Positions 34,672 to 44,260 of a stretch of DNA of 64,000 nt are shown piece by piece. The stretch is from the NCBI GenBank assembly GCA_033220425.1, contig CM065649.1:3534001-3598000 (forward strand), in the 5' to 3' direction. The translations under genes and the position numbers were made by a program. The notes beneath the pieces were generated by a model. That model was not told the origin of the DNA, made no database searches, and was given only the letters and a program-made list of their open reading frames with translations. Positions within the stretch are counted from its first letter, which is position 1. Each line of letters opens with the position of its first letter. The DNA comes from Lepraria neglecta. Its lineage: Eukaryota > Ascomycota > Lecanoromycetes > Lecanorales > Stereocaulaceae.

Positions 34672-35562
34672 TCAAGCTTCACTATCACGAAATATGCCTA
34701 TGTGGACCACGAAGCCAGAGCCTTCTCTTAGTCCCTTGTTCAAAAGCTTATCAGGCACTCTCCAGACTCTGAAGACTTTGTGAAAAGCAATCAACCACGC
34801 CTCGAAGACTGTATCAGAGCGAAGTTGCTGTGCTATGATACATACCGTTGGCTTCCCAGTGCTTGAAGCATTGGCTAATTGGCATGTTTCAGCACATGTA
34901 CGCACCAATGGTTCAATGAGTGTTTCGTTGTAGACGCAATCACAAGCTACCACAGCGTCAAAAATTTGGCCTGGCTCCATGCCAACAAGTGTCGGCAATT
35001 CCGATACCGAGCTTGTCTCCCAGTCCAGAGCTATGACCTTTAAGTTACTTCCCATAGGTCCACAAGCGGTAGTAGCGGGCGTCTTTCCCCGTTTCTTGAC
35101 ATTCTTAGAGATTATTGCGCTGTTGTTGGTAATATTAGACTTCAGCCATTTGAAGACGTAATCCTGGTCAGTGGCAATGTATTTCCCAATCCTCGGGGCT
35201 AGTGAAACAGCAACGATGCCTGAGATGCCACACCCGAGCTCTAGGACTGTTGAGTGCTGATCCAGCGCGGAATATTGAAATAAAAAGCTGTCATCTGAGG
35301 CCACCCACTCCGCAAATAATGGTGTAATCTTCCAGACGACTGCACCGGTTGTCCCTCCTTCTCGATCAGAAGACAGAAGGCCTGGGGACTGAGTAATATT
35401 CAGATCTATGTTGCAAACTGTGATTTCGAGATTGGTAGCTTTTGCATCCACGAATCCAAGATTCTGAGAGGGTATGTCCTGCGAAAAAAGAAGGAAAGTT
35501 TCTTCCTCTGGATCTTCAATTTCTCTTCCGAGTGCTGAAATCAGACTTTGAAATGCCATCAT
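34672..35562 (-). CDS. RKM5: Ribosomal protein lysine methyltransferase, Rkm5-like
   Basis: SAM-dependent class I methyltransferase of the METTL21/Rkm5 family; yeast Rkm5 methylates ribosomal protein Rpl1. Single exon, 296 residues. Motif I is VLELGCGISGIVAVSLAP (about residues 110-127), followed by YIATDQDYV (motif II acid), VIALDWE, and FDAVVACDCVYNETLIEPLV, the DxxY-type motif of this subfamily. The upstream GGTTGAVVWKITPLFAEWV is the typical pre-motif region (G-x-V-W). The C-terminal EGSGFVVHIGIF is also conserved. Starts with two Met codons; the first is used. Its upstream region carries the transposon insertion beginning 369 bp away. Confidence 0.9.
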   Translation of the reverse strand: MMAFQSLISALGREIEDPEEETFLLFSQDIPSQNLGFVDAKATNLEITVCNIDLNITQSPGLLSSDREGGTTGAVVWKITPLFAEWVASDDSFLFQYSALDQHSTVLELGCGISGIVAVSLAPRIGKYIATDQDYVFKWLKSNITNNSAIISKNVKKRGKTPATTACGPMGSNLKVIALDWETSSVSELPTLVGMEPGQIFDAVVACDCVYNETLIEPLVRTCAETCQLANASSTGKPTVCIIAQQLRSDTVFEAWLIAFHKVFRVWRVPDKLLNKGLREGSGFVVHIGIFRDSEA

Positions 35563-35930
35563 GCAAGTGAGACTGTTGAATCGACGATTAGCCTAGGTTA
35601 TCCCCATCCGCAAGCAAGAGCACCTTTCCCAGTCAGAGCGGAAGGTAGAAAGCAGCTGAGGCGTCCAGCACAGGGGTAGAAAGCGGGTCCGCAGTGCAGG
35701 AATTCTGAAATGTAATGTGTTGACGCATCAATCACGATCCAGGTACATAAGTTAGAAGGATGAGATGCACGCTAGAGATTATGAGCAGACTGATGCAGTA
35801 CTCATCGAACGCATTCCGCTACTGCGTCAGGTTCAGATAAGATACTGAGCAGGCCGAAGTAAAACAACAGTTCTGAGGATTGTTTCTCAAAGATCGACGT
35901 GAATCAACGGGAAGGACCCTGAAGACTCTA
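35563..35930. promoter_or_regulatory. RKM5 upstream region, left flank of transposon
   Basis: 368 bp between the RKM5 start and the transposon. Together with 37755-37968 it formed the original divergent promoter. No gene. Confidence 0.4.
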
Positions 35931-35977
35931 ACGTAATCTACCCCCTAGTTAGCCACACCCCCTAGTTAGCCAGTGCT
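35931..35977. repeat. Left terminal inverted repeat of the Fot1-like element
   Basis: Starts ACGTAATCTACCCCC and contains CCCCCTAGTTAGCCA twice, 17 bp apart. It mirrors 37708-37754. Confidence 0.9.
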
Positions 35978-36418
35978 CTACCCTGAAATATCAACAAATT
36001 TCCATAGAATTAAGCTATTTACAACTAGAAATCAAGCTATACGTGTCGGACATACCCTGGCATTATGCTCCAGCGAGCTATATATACTACATCTTGGTGG
36101 CGCGCGGCCAGAAGCTTGCGCAGCAACTCCGCTCAAAACAGCTTTATCAGCTACTTAAGCTCTTTTAACTCGATCTCGTCCTTCCTCCGCAGTTAGAACC
36201 CCCCTACTAGCTATATATAAGCGAGAAGTTTCTCGCTTGCGCTTTTAACGCGTGCTTATAGCCTATAGATCCTTGATTTCGCTGGCTAAAAGTGCAGCGT
36301 TATGTATAGCCATTTGATACCCTTTGACCACCCGCTTCAGCGCCCGTTCCGTCGGACTTGGGGGGCTTTTCGAACGCCGTTTTAGTCATCCCTTGATTGT
36401 AGTATATTCCTGAGCCAA

Positions 36419-37672
36419 TTAAGCCACGGTGTAGGGTGTTTTGGGGGTTTGGCGGGCTGCTATAGCCGTCTCCGATGTAGGAGTGGGCGTCCGTAGCTTG
36501 AGCTGGAGACGCGAAAGGACTCGCTCAGGATCAAAAGGCACCAATCCAGCTGCAGCAAATCCGCTGTAGATATTTAATAAGTTCAGGGCTGCTGCGCGGG
36601 CAGGTTTAAAAGCCTCCAAGAAGTCGAGCTTGTCGATATGGTTGCGTCCAAGCTGCATACAGATTTCTACCTGATGTCTATACGCGCGTTTCAGCGGCGA
36701 AAAGCAGCCGACGTCCAATGGCTACAGCAGATGCGACGAATACGGTGGTATATATAAAGTTATAATCGCGTTGTCCAGGCAGAATCGATCGAACTCGGGG
36801 GTCGTGTGGCTTCCATAGCCGTCCAAGATCAGTAGTCGATACCGCCCAACCGCACGGGCCTTTGTATATTCATTGAATACGGTCTGGAGCCAAATCAGGT
36901 CAATCTTGTCAGTGGTCCATCCATTTTTACTAACAGCAATCGTCCACTGCGGTGGCAGGGCCTCATACCACGTAGCCTGATGTATCTTGCCTGCGAAGAT
37001 GATCATAGGAGGTAAGGCCCAGCTACTGGCGTTGATAGCTTCCACGGCTGTCACCCATTCTCGATTCCCTGGCTGTGTAACTAATGCTTTCCCGGCTCTT
37101 TATGACCCTGTTACTACTTTGGCAGTGCCTATAACCCCTATTTGGAACCCCGTTTCGTCAAAATTGTAGACGTCTTCGTCCGGGATACCATATTTCGCCC
37201 GCGTATTCTTCACAAGTCGAAACCAGTTACTTATAGCCTTAGGGTCCTCATATAAGGCCCGTTGGTAGTTATACTTCTGTGTATATTTCGATTGAAGCTG
37301 CTTATAACGATTAATAAATTTGCGGACCCAATTTTCGCCTATAGTAGATAATATATCGATAGGGGATGCAGCGCGCGCTGAAAGAAGAATATCAGCCATT
37401 TTGCGTACAGCAGAGATCCTAGGTAGAAACCCCCGTTCGCCTATAGATAGAACCTATTGAAGAAGGGCTTCTTCTTCCGTAGGGAGGAGCTTTCGATTTA
37501 CTATTTGGGATTATTGACGCGTTGGCTGTCCATAGAGACGATTGGTTAAAGTTGAGCGAGGGACGTCGTAGGCGAGGGCTGCGGCGCGTATACTTGGAGA
37601 TGTATTACTATGAATAGCTTCAATGGCTTGAAGAATTCTAGCTTCCTGATCGCTTTTGTGGTTGGGTGGCAT
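36419..37672 (-). pseudogene. Fot1/pogo-type transposase, four premature stops
   Basis: One uninterrupted reading register of 418 codons runs from the ATG at 37672 to a TAA at 36419. Order: psq-type helix-turn-helix (ARILQAIEAIHSNT, IRAAALAYDVPRSTL), a CENP-B-type helix-turn-helix (LLPTEEEALL, IGENWVRKFINRY), then the DDE/D core with YNFDETGFQIGV (first Asp), REWVTAVEAINA, LILDGYGSHTTPEF (second Asp) and PLDVGCFSPLKRAYRHQVE (third Asp). Four in-frame stops interrupt it (codons 54 and 73, one just after VVTGS, one just before PLDVG). Each is TAA or TAG where Gln is plausible, consistent with CAA/CAG-to-TAA/TAG change, the RIP hallmark. No frameshifts seen. Shorter than Fot1 itself. Confidence 0.9.
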
Positions 37673-37707
37673 TTTGGTGTTTTGTTGAAAGTCGCGTTTT
37701 TGTGGGA

Positions 37708-37754
37708 GGCACTGGCCAACTAGGGGGTGTGGCCAACTAGGGGGTAGATTACGT
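37708..37754. repeat. Right terminal inverted repeat of the Fot1-like element
   Basis: Reverse complement of the left end with TTGGCC in place of TTAGCC in both motif copies. It ends GGTAGATTACGT directly before the TA duplicate. Confidence 0.9.
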
Positions 37755-37968
37755 TAAGCGTAAGTATAATTACATCATCAGGATCGACCAATAGCGCTTC
37801 GGCCGGGGGAGCTTCGCGCGCCCACGCCTTGCCTGCTTGTGTATTCTTACAGGCTACAGCTTACACCTCAGCTGAGAACCCCATACCCCATACAACAGTG
37901 ACACTTCTTCGAAACACATTCATTTCTCTCCAACCACAGCTCCCTCGTCCATACAGAACGCTTCCAAG
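37755..37968 (+). promoter_or_regulatory. Remaining proximal promoter of the acyl-CoA synthetase gene
   Basis: 214 bp between the transposon and the start codon. A CCAAT box (GACCAATAGC, about 37787-37796) survives on the gene side of the insertion. Confidence 0.4.
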
Positions 37969-40219
37969 ATGTTGAAAAAGGACCACGAGTTCAAGCCGCA
38001 ACCCAAACTATACAGAAGTCCACCTTTTACGGTCGAAGCTTCTGGGTACAAGCCTGCCAAAGGCGAAACCATCCCCAGAAGGCATCCTGCTGCTAAGGAC
38101 AAGCTCATCACTACCCCTTCCGACGATGTGAGGACCATCTTTGATATTCTCAAGCGCAGCGCAGACAAGTTCGGCAATGCCAAAGCCTTAGGTACAAGGA
38201 AGCTTGTCAAAGTACACCATGAGACCAAGAAGGTCAAGAAGACAGTGGATGGGAAGACTGAGGAGGTTGACAAGAAATGGTCGTACTTTGAGCTGAGCGA
38301 ATACAACTATTTGAGCTTCGTCGAGTATGAGAAACTGACCGGTCAAATCGGGTCTGGCCTGCGGAAGCTTGGAATGGTCAAGGGTGAACGCTTGCAATTA
38401 TTCGCGGGCACAAGGTGAGCATTACTATGCCGGTATAGCTGTCGTTGCTAATGACCTCATGTCTACAGCGCTCACTGGCTTGCAATGTCTCATGGCGCAG
38501 TCTCACAGTCCATCCCAATAGCCACTGCATACGATACTTTAGGAGAAGAAGGTCTCAAGCACTCCCTGGTGCAAACAGGAGCGAGGGCCATCTTCTGTGA
38601 TCCACATCTGCTGTCGACACTCAACAACCCGTTGAAAGAAGCAAAGGAGATCAGATTCGTGATATACAACAGCGATGGGGACGTCAAGCAAGAATACATC
38701 GACAAACTTAAGAGCACCTACGACTATCTTACAATCATGAGCTTCGAGGAGTTGAGAGAGTTGGGAGAGAAGAACCTTGTAGATCCTGTCATACCAGAAC
38801 CTGAGGATCTATGCTGTATCATGTACACTTCTGGCTCGACCGGTACACCGAAGGGTGTGCCCATCAAGCACAAAGCTGTTGTCGGAGCTATCGCGGGCGT
38901 GACAACAATCATCGGTCAATATATCGGTCCTGGAGACAGACTGCTCACATACCTTCCCCAGGCTCACATCCTCGAATTCGTCTTTGAGAACGCTTGTCTG
39001 TACTGGGGTGGAACCATGGGATATGGTAGCCCAAAGACCCTTTCGGATGCCTCAGTCCGTAACTGCAAAGGCGACATTCGCGAATTCAAGCCAACCATCC
39101 TTGTCGGCGTGCCTGCTGTATGGGAATCAGTGAAGAAAGGGATCATTGCCAAGGTCAACCAAGGGAGCATACTAGTGAGGAACCTTTTCTGGAGCGCCCT
39201 TGCTGCAAAGAGCTTCCTGCTGTCCACTGGATTACCTGGGACAGCGATTCTCGATGCAGTCGTGTTCAAGAAAATCAAAGACGCAACCGGTGGTCAATTA
39301 CGTGTCTGCATGAACGGAGGAGGCCCTATTGCCAGGGATACCCAACGCTTCATCTCGATGGCGATCACTCCCATGATAGGAGGATATGGTCTTACGGAGA
39401 CCACTGCGATGGGTGCCTTGAATGACCCTATGCACTGGACTGACAGTGCCCTCGGAGACATTCCCTCTTGCGTTGAAGTCAAGCTCGTTGACTTCGAGGA
39501 TGCGGGCTACTTTACTTCAAATAAACCACCTCAGGGTGAGATCTGGATCCGAGGACCTACAGTATTCGATGGCTATTTCGAAAACGAGGAAGAGACAAAG
39601 GCAGCTCTCACAGATGATCACTGGTTCAAGACCGGCGATATTGGCGAGTTTGATAAGAATGGACATCTCAGGATCATTGACCGCAAGAAGAACCTCGTCA
39701 AGACTCTGAACGGCGAATATATCGCCCTTGAGAAGGTATGTTGTCATATCTCAAACCCTGTAACACTATACTGACGTGACGCAGCTGGAGTCTATATACC
39801 GGTCCGCAACTGTAGTAGCTAATATCTGCGTTCATGCCGCGAGTGATCGCAACAAGCCTATCGCCATCATCGTGCCTGCTGAGCCAGCTCTTATCAAGCT
39901 TGCTAAGGATAACGGCATCGAAGGCAATGGACTCGAAGATCTCGTCCATGACAAGAAGCTCAATGGTATTGTTCTGAAGGAAATGCAACAAGCTGGCAAA
40001 GACGCTGGATTGGCAGGTATCGAGATCATCGACGGTGTTGTTATGGCAGACGAAGAATGGACCGCAGCAAATGCAAGTACTCGTCTGGCTATAGCATCAG
40101 AGTGATTATGACTGACAAGTTATTAGGGTTTGACAACAGCGGCTCAAAAGATCAATCGGAGAGGCATATTGGCCAAGTACCAGAAGGAAGTCGACAAGGT
40201 TTATGCAAGTAGAAACTGA
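37969..40219 (+). CDS. FAA1: Long-chain fatty acid-CoA ligase
   Basis: ATP-dependent acyl-CoA synthetase of the Faa1/Faa4 type, activating long-chain fatty acids. 697 residues from exons 37969-38414, 38469-39735, 39785-40072 and 40127-40219. The AMP-binding motif YTSGSTGTPKG is near residue 290, GGYGLTETTAMG near 470, and the fatty-acyl-CoA signature region WFKTGDIGEFDKNGHLRIID and NGEYIALEKLESIY near 570-610. The last intron begins GCAAGT rather than GT: only a phase-0 GC-AG splice (40073-40126) restores AANGLTTAAQKINRRGILAK. The C-terminus (SRN) is not a peroxisomal PTS1, and there is no N-terminal presequence, so cytosol/ER/lipid droplet is likely. A transposon sits 215 bp upstream. Faa1 and Faa4 types cannot be separated here. 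Confidence 0.93.
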
Positions 40220-40615
40220 AATGGTTCTTCACTCAAAGCCAGTACGAATATTGCAATGTAGGCATGCGTTGGCAGTGGGCGGGTGTCAGGATTCTCTCTT
40301 GCATTTCCTTCGTGAGCGTTTTCATCATCACGATCAGACCTTATAGCATTAAAAAAAAGCCATATGATAGGCAACATTCACGAATAGCAGATATCCCTAG
40401 TTAGGCTCCACTTTCTTTGAATATCCTCTTACCTAAGCATTCATAGCCATCGTAGCTTGCTAGGCGTGTCTGTATCCCCGAGAGAGTCTGTATTCTTGGG
40501 AGAATCTAGCCCTCCAAGATCTTGGTAGATGTTGCACCGCATTGGCAACATCCCAGCATTGAATACACTCCTCAAGACAACGTCCTCATAATCTAACCCT
40601 CCTTTCCCCACACCC
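40220..40615. other. Convergent intergenic region
   Basis: 396 bp between the ends of the acyl-CoA synthetase gene and the 65-residue gene. No gene seen; an A-run (AAAAAAAA) lies near 40350. Confidence 0.4.
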
Positions 40616-40892
40616 TCAATCGACCCTCCTAACCCTCGGTAACACGTCCTCCAACGCCAGTCTATCTTTCTCCGTAGGCTTCAGCCCAAAGACTTCCTCT
40701 GCTTTGTCTGAGAGCAGAAGGCCCAAGCCAGCCCACGCCATTGTCCCCAGGCCGATGTAGAGACGAGTTCGGGGTTGGAGGCTCGAAAAGGATCTGGTCC
40801 TGTTAGTGGAAGCTTCTTGATATTAGGGGAAGATATTGGGTGTGGGAGGTAGAGCCAGGGTGGGGATGGGGGGCGTACTTCCAGAGAGACAT
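40616..40892 (-). CDS. Small conserved-looking 65-residue membrane protein, two exons
   Basis: Exon 1 is 14 nt (40892-40879, MSLWK start) and exon 2 is 40799-40616; the 79-bp intron begins GTACGC and ends CACTAACAG, with the branch ACTAAC almost at the acceptor. The protein reads MSLWKTRSFSSLQ, PRTRLYIGLGTMAWAGLGLL, LSDKAEEVFGLKPTEKDRLA and then LEDVLPRVRRVD. Composition and pattern are those of small fungal mitochondrial proteins: a basic N-terminus, one hydrophobic segment (about residues 19-34) and a charged tail. I believe I have seen this pattern in Pezizomycotina but cannot name a function. It is too short for a simple open-frame scan. It is convergent with the acyl-CoA synthetase gene. 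Confidence 0.72.
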
Positions 40893-41167
40893 TTCAGGGC
40901 GTTATTAAGACATTGGTACTCTGGATTGAGAGACGTTTCTCCGGAACGGGTTGTGCTGCAAGGTAGGTTGGGATCTCAGTGTATAAATTATGGCATCAAA
41001 GGAATGTGTGGCCTTTGGTCTGGGGTTTTCTAAAGTAGATAACGTTGTCTTTTAAGAAATTAATATTCGTGGGCTGATATTTATATATTATGGTCTCTAT
41101 GCACATAACTCCCAACACCTTGCACCAGCCATGCTAATCATATCGTGCACTGCGACATGCATATACA

Positions 41168-42134
41168 TTAAAAGCAGTAATATGTCACACCTCCAAGGGC
41201 CGTGATCCCCACACCAATCCACCACCATTTGTCAGTATTAACCGGTTCCTTCCTCTTAATCAAAACATTCTTATTCATAGGCTCCGGGGATACCCCCAGA
41301 TCCTCTTGACTCCGCTTTGCTTTCCCTGTTGATGTAGCTCCAGCGGCCGATGCGGTGCTGGTTGGATTCAAGGTCTGAGTTGGAAGCATCTGTGGTGGTT
41401 TGTAGGCGAGGTACATTGGGTTCAGAGGGGAACCGTCAAAGGCGTAGAGATTGAGGCGTTGGGCGCCGCTGTAGGCATCTTGTTCCACTTGGTAGTTCTG
41501 TTCTTATATCAGTCTACTTGTTCCACATAGCTCGAATACTGGAGGCAAGGCTACCTTGAAGAGTTCAAATTCGTTGTAACGCGTGTATATGGAGTTGCCG
41601 TAGTTGCAAGGGTCTGAGAGAAGCTGACGCCCGTCAACGCCGAATGGTGTAAGACTAAGAGAGCCGTTTGCGTTCTTCGTGTATGTGCCGTGCTGCCATT
41701 GTATGATTCCTTGAGGACACCCTGGATTCGAAGCTGGAAGTACGTTAGATATCAGACTCGAAGTAAGGAATTCCCTGCTGAGACCCACGATTTGAGACTG
41801 CTCTGTAGTATGCCTCTTCGTAATGGCCGTCGTCGGTAAAGGAGTATGAGAAGCCTGTCAGGGGAGGCTCGAACATCTTCTCGTTGACTGGATCATAGAA
41901 CCCCTACAGACGTTAGGTCCATCGCTTTTTAATTTTTGTTTGAGGAACCCTTGATCTCTCCATCGTAGGAGGATAGAAAAGTGTCGCCATGCAAGGAGTA
42001 CGTACTGGTCCAGTGATTACTTTTCTCGATTTGGTTGTCCATGTCCCTGTCAACTGAGGGTCAGTCGTCTGAGCGAGTGTGAAAGGCGCAAGCACTACGC
42101 CCAGCGCCAGTAACGACTGTAACGACACTATCAT
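41168..42134 (-). CDS. ROT1: ER chaperone Rot1
   Basis: Rot1, an ER membrane chaperone needed for beta-1,6-glucan synthesis and glycoprotein folding. 250 residues from exons 42134-42006, 41903-41789, 41733-41555 and 41497-41168. The signal peptide MIVSLQSLLALGVVLAPFTL precedes QLTGTWTTKSRKVITGPGFY, the Rot1 opening block. DPVNEKMFEPPLTGFSYSF, CPQGIIQWQHGTYTKNANGS, PFGVDGRQLLSDPC and LYAFDGSPLNPMYLAYKPPQ all match the family. The C-terminal transmembrane segment is WWWIGVGITALGGVTYYCF. The start is the internal Met at 42134 rather than an in-frame upstream one, because it gives a clean signal peptide. It is divergent from FAU1. Confidence 0.96.
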
Positions 42135-42432
42135 CACGGACGTATGTGGGATGATTGAAAGTAGAGATGGTCTGAGTTCAGGAACGGCTATCAAAAAGGA
42201 TGGCGCGCCATTCGCTAGCGGAGGAGCCGCAGGTGCCAAGTCCAGCCAAAAATAGAATCCTGGTGACCGAAATGATTTCCTTTCTCTGAATTTCATGTTG
42301 CTATCACCGAAGCTCTATCTAATGAAGCTGATGGACACTAGCATTCCCACACGGGTAGCCTGGACTGCCAATGAATACAGTCATTGAAAACCCAGTCATT
42401 GAACAGGGCCTATCACAAAGCCTGGAGTAGAA
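42135..42432. promoter_or_regulatory. Divergent promoter ROT1 / FAU1
   Basis: 298 bp between divergent start codons, likely a shared promoter. No individual element is called. Confidence 0.4.
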
Positions 42433-43288
42433 ATGTCCAGAATTGACGACGAAATGGCTGGACTTCGAGTAGCCAAAAAGGAATTACGAGGATTGATGCG
42501 CCAGAGGCTCTCACAGTTACCTGAAGAGTCTCTGTTTCAGCAATGTTGGTTATTATTAGGCCACTTTAAACGCCCACTCCGCTGATCCAGGAGCACTACA
42601 GCCAATGCCGCTACACACGCTTTACTGTCCATGCCAGAGTATCAAAATGCAAATCGAATTGGAATATACCTTTCGATGCCCAAAGGCGAGATGTCCACAG
42701 GAGCTATTGTGACAGATGCTTTTGGACACAGGAAACAGGTATTCGTACCGTATCTTTACAAGACCCAATCTAAGGACCAAGGCAAACCCCAGTCAGTCAT
42801 GGAGATGGTCTCTTTGCATTCCATCAGTGATTGGGAAGGGCTGAGCCGTGATGCTTGGGGAATACCAACAGTTCCAGAAAAATCAATAGTTGAGAGGCAG
42901 CGGGTATTGGGAGACAAGCATTCACACAACGAGGACCACAAAGAAGGGTCACAAAACGATATTAACAGGAAGACTGGGACGGAAAAGCTTGATATGATAG
43001 TCATGCCTGGAATGGCTTTTGATAGAGGCCTGTCGAGGCTTGGGCACGGTAAAGGCTTCTATGACTATTTTCTGCAACGGTACCGTTCTTCAAAAGGTGC
43101 TCCAATGCCTTTCCTTGGTACGTAGATTTGCTTCCTAATTCCGCCTGTATGTCGTTCCTGATGCACATCTAGTTGGGCTCGCACTCGATGTGCAGCTTCT
43201 GCAAGAACCCCAGAAAATCCCCACCGATGCTTCAGATTGGCGACTTGATGCGCTGGTCGTTGGTAATGGTAAAGTTGTCCGACGATAG
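42433..43288 (+). CDS. FAU1: 5-formyltetrahydrofolate cyclo-ligase
   Basis: Converts 5-formyl-THF to 5,10-methenyl-THF with ATP. 247 residues from exons 42433-42544, 42602-43117 and 43173-43288. The N-terminus has the family helix KKELRGLMRQRLSQLPEESL. IGIYLSMPKGEMST is the substrate region, FVPYLYK follows, and the C-terminal signature is MIVMPGMAFDRGLSRLGHGKGFYDYF (quoted in parts: MIVMPGMAFDR, LGHGKGFYD), the ATP-binding glycine-rich segment. VGLALDVQLL begins the last exon and LDALVVGNG closes the fold. An insert of about 35 charged residues (DKHSHNEDHKEGSQNDINRK) separates the two parts, longer than in yeast. The 57-bp and 55-bp introns are in frame. Confidence 0.94.
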
Positions 43289-43391
43289 AGAGTCGTTTGG
43301 TCAGGAAGTGTATAGATTGGTGGCGCATAAAACTTTTCAGGGTATCAAATTGCTCTATGATTGACGCGCAAGAACCCTGAGAATAACGTTG

Positions 43392-43792
43392 TCATTGCAA
43401 TTGCTGAATAAGAGAAACGTTATCCCCTTTCAACAGTATCTGGCCTGTAGTATATATTAGCAGTTTCCAAGGCCGCTTTCCGTAGATCATTCCATACCCA
43501 GCTCTCTCCGCTTTTCTTCAGGATCCGTCTTTGTAGGTTGCTTCACCTCTACTGCATCATCGATGACTAGGTTCATAAACTCGTCGAAGCCCTGTAATAT
43601 CTATATCAACTCGCTGGTCCGGAATTTCGTTCAGAATTGACATACTCTAATCTTTCCCTCTATCCTGATCGTCAGCTGCTCGTATAGCCATATTGATATA
43701 GTCGACCGTTGCTGAAGGAGCTTGAATATGAAGTTGATCGGAGGTAGGAGGACCTTTCCTCTTCCACCACCACCGCCGCCTCGGCCGGTCAT
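43392..43792 (-). CDS. SME1: Spliceosomal Sm protein E
   Basis: Core snRNP protein SmE, part of the heptameric Sm ring in the nucleus. 97 residues from exons 43792-43646, 43591-43498 and 43444-43392. Sm motif 1: [20 protein letters not shown] and [20 protein letters not shown], then [10 protein letters not shown]. Sm motif 2: [12 protein letters not shown] in the last 17-codon exon. The N-terminus has a glycine-rich extension ([13 protein letters not shown]). Length matches SmE. The gene lies only 103 bp beyond the end of FAU1, and divergent to MTR10. Confidence 0.95.
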
Positions 43793-44260
43793 TGTTATAG
43801 AGGCTTGGGAAATTTCGGCGAGACTCCAGCGAGTGACAGTGGGCGCTGGATAGACTAAAGTAGTCTGCTATTAAACGAAGTTGTCGGGCTTGGTCAGCAG
43901 CGTTTCAGTCACCAAAAGGTCGAGGAATATCTTTTGTGAAGCTGCCTTGGTGAAGCTCCCCAGTGGTGAAAGTAAAAGGCGCTTCAAGTGCGGGAACGGC
44001 GAGCGGAGAAACGATGATCCGGAACACTGCTCTGCGGCCTGGCTACGTTGATGCGCCATTAGGCTCTGTTCAAACGCATTACGACTGTCTCTTCTCCGGG
44101 AATGTCTTTACTTTATCTTCGATATATTACTTGCATTCAACCCGGCTCGTTTCCCTACAAAGACTGCGCAATCCTTGATGCTTGAGACATTACCCAACAA
44201 CCTAAAGGCCTTTCATTACCATAAAATCCGCAATCGGAGGCATTGATTGATTCTGTCAAA
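43793..44260. promoter_or_regulatory. Divergent promoter SME1 / MTR10
   Basis: 468 bp between divergent start codons. Promoters of both genes are expected; a minus frame at 43871-44059 is unsupported. Confidence 0.4.

Larger units (their letters stand above)
35931..37754 (-). mobile_element. Fot1/pogo-type DNA transposon with RIP-like decay
   Basis: An 1824-bp Tc1/mariner-superfamily element flanked by a TA duplication (35929-35930 and 37755-37756). Terminal inverted repeats of about 47 bp, starting ACGTAATCTACCCCC, match at all but a few positions. Two mismatches are TTAGCC on the left for TTGGCC on the right, i.e. CpA-to-TpA on the complementary strand. Each TIR contains two copies of CCCCCTAGTTAGCCA (G variant on the right) with a 17-bp period. 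The minus strand encodes one transposase. The element is too decayed to be autonomous but its ends are intact, so it might be mobilised in trans. Confidence 0.92.
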
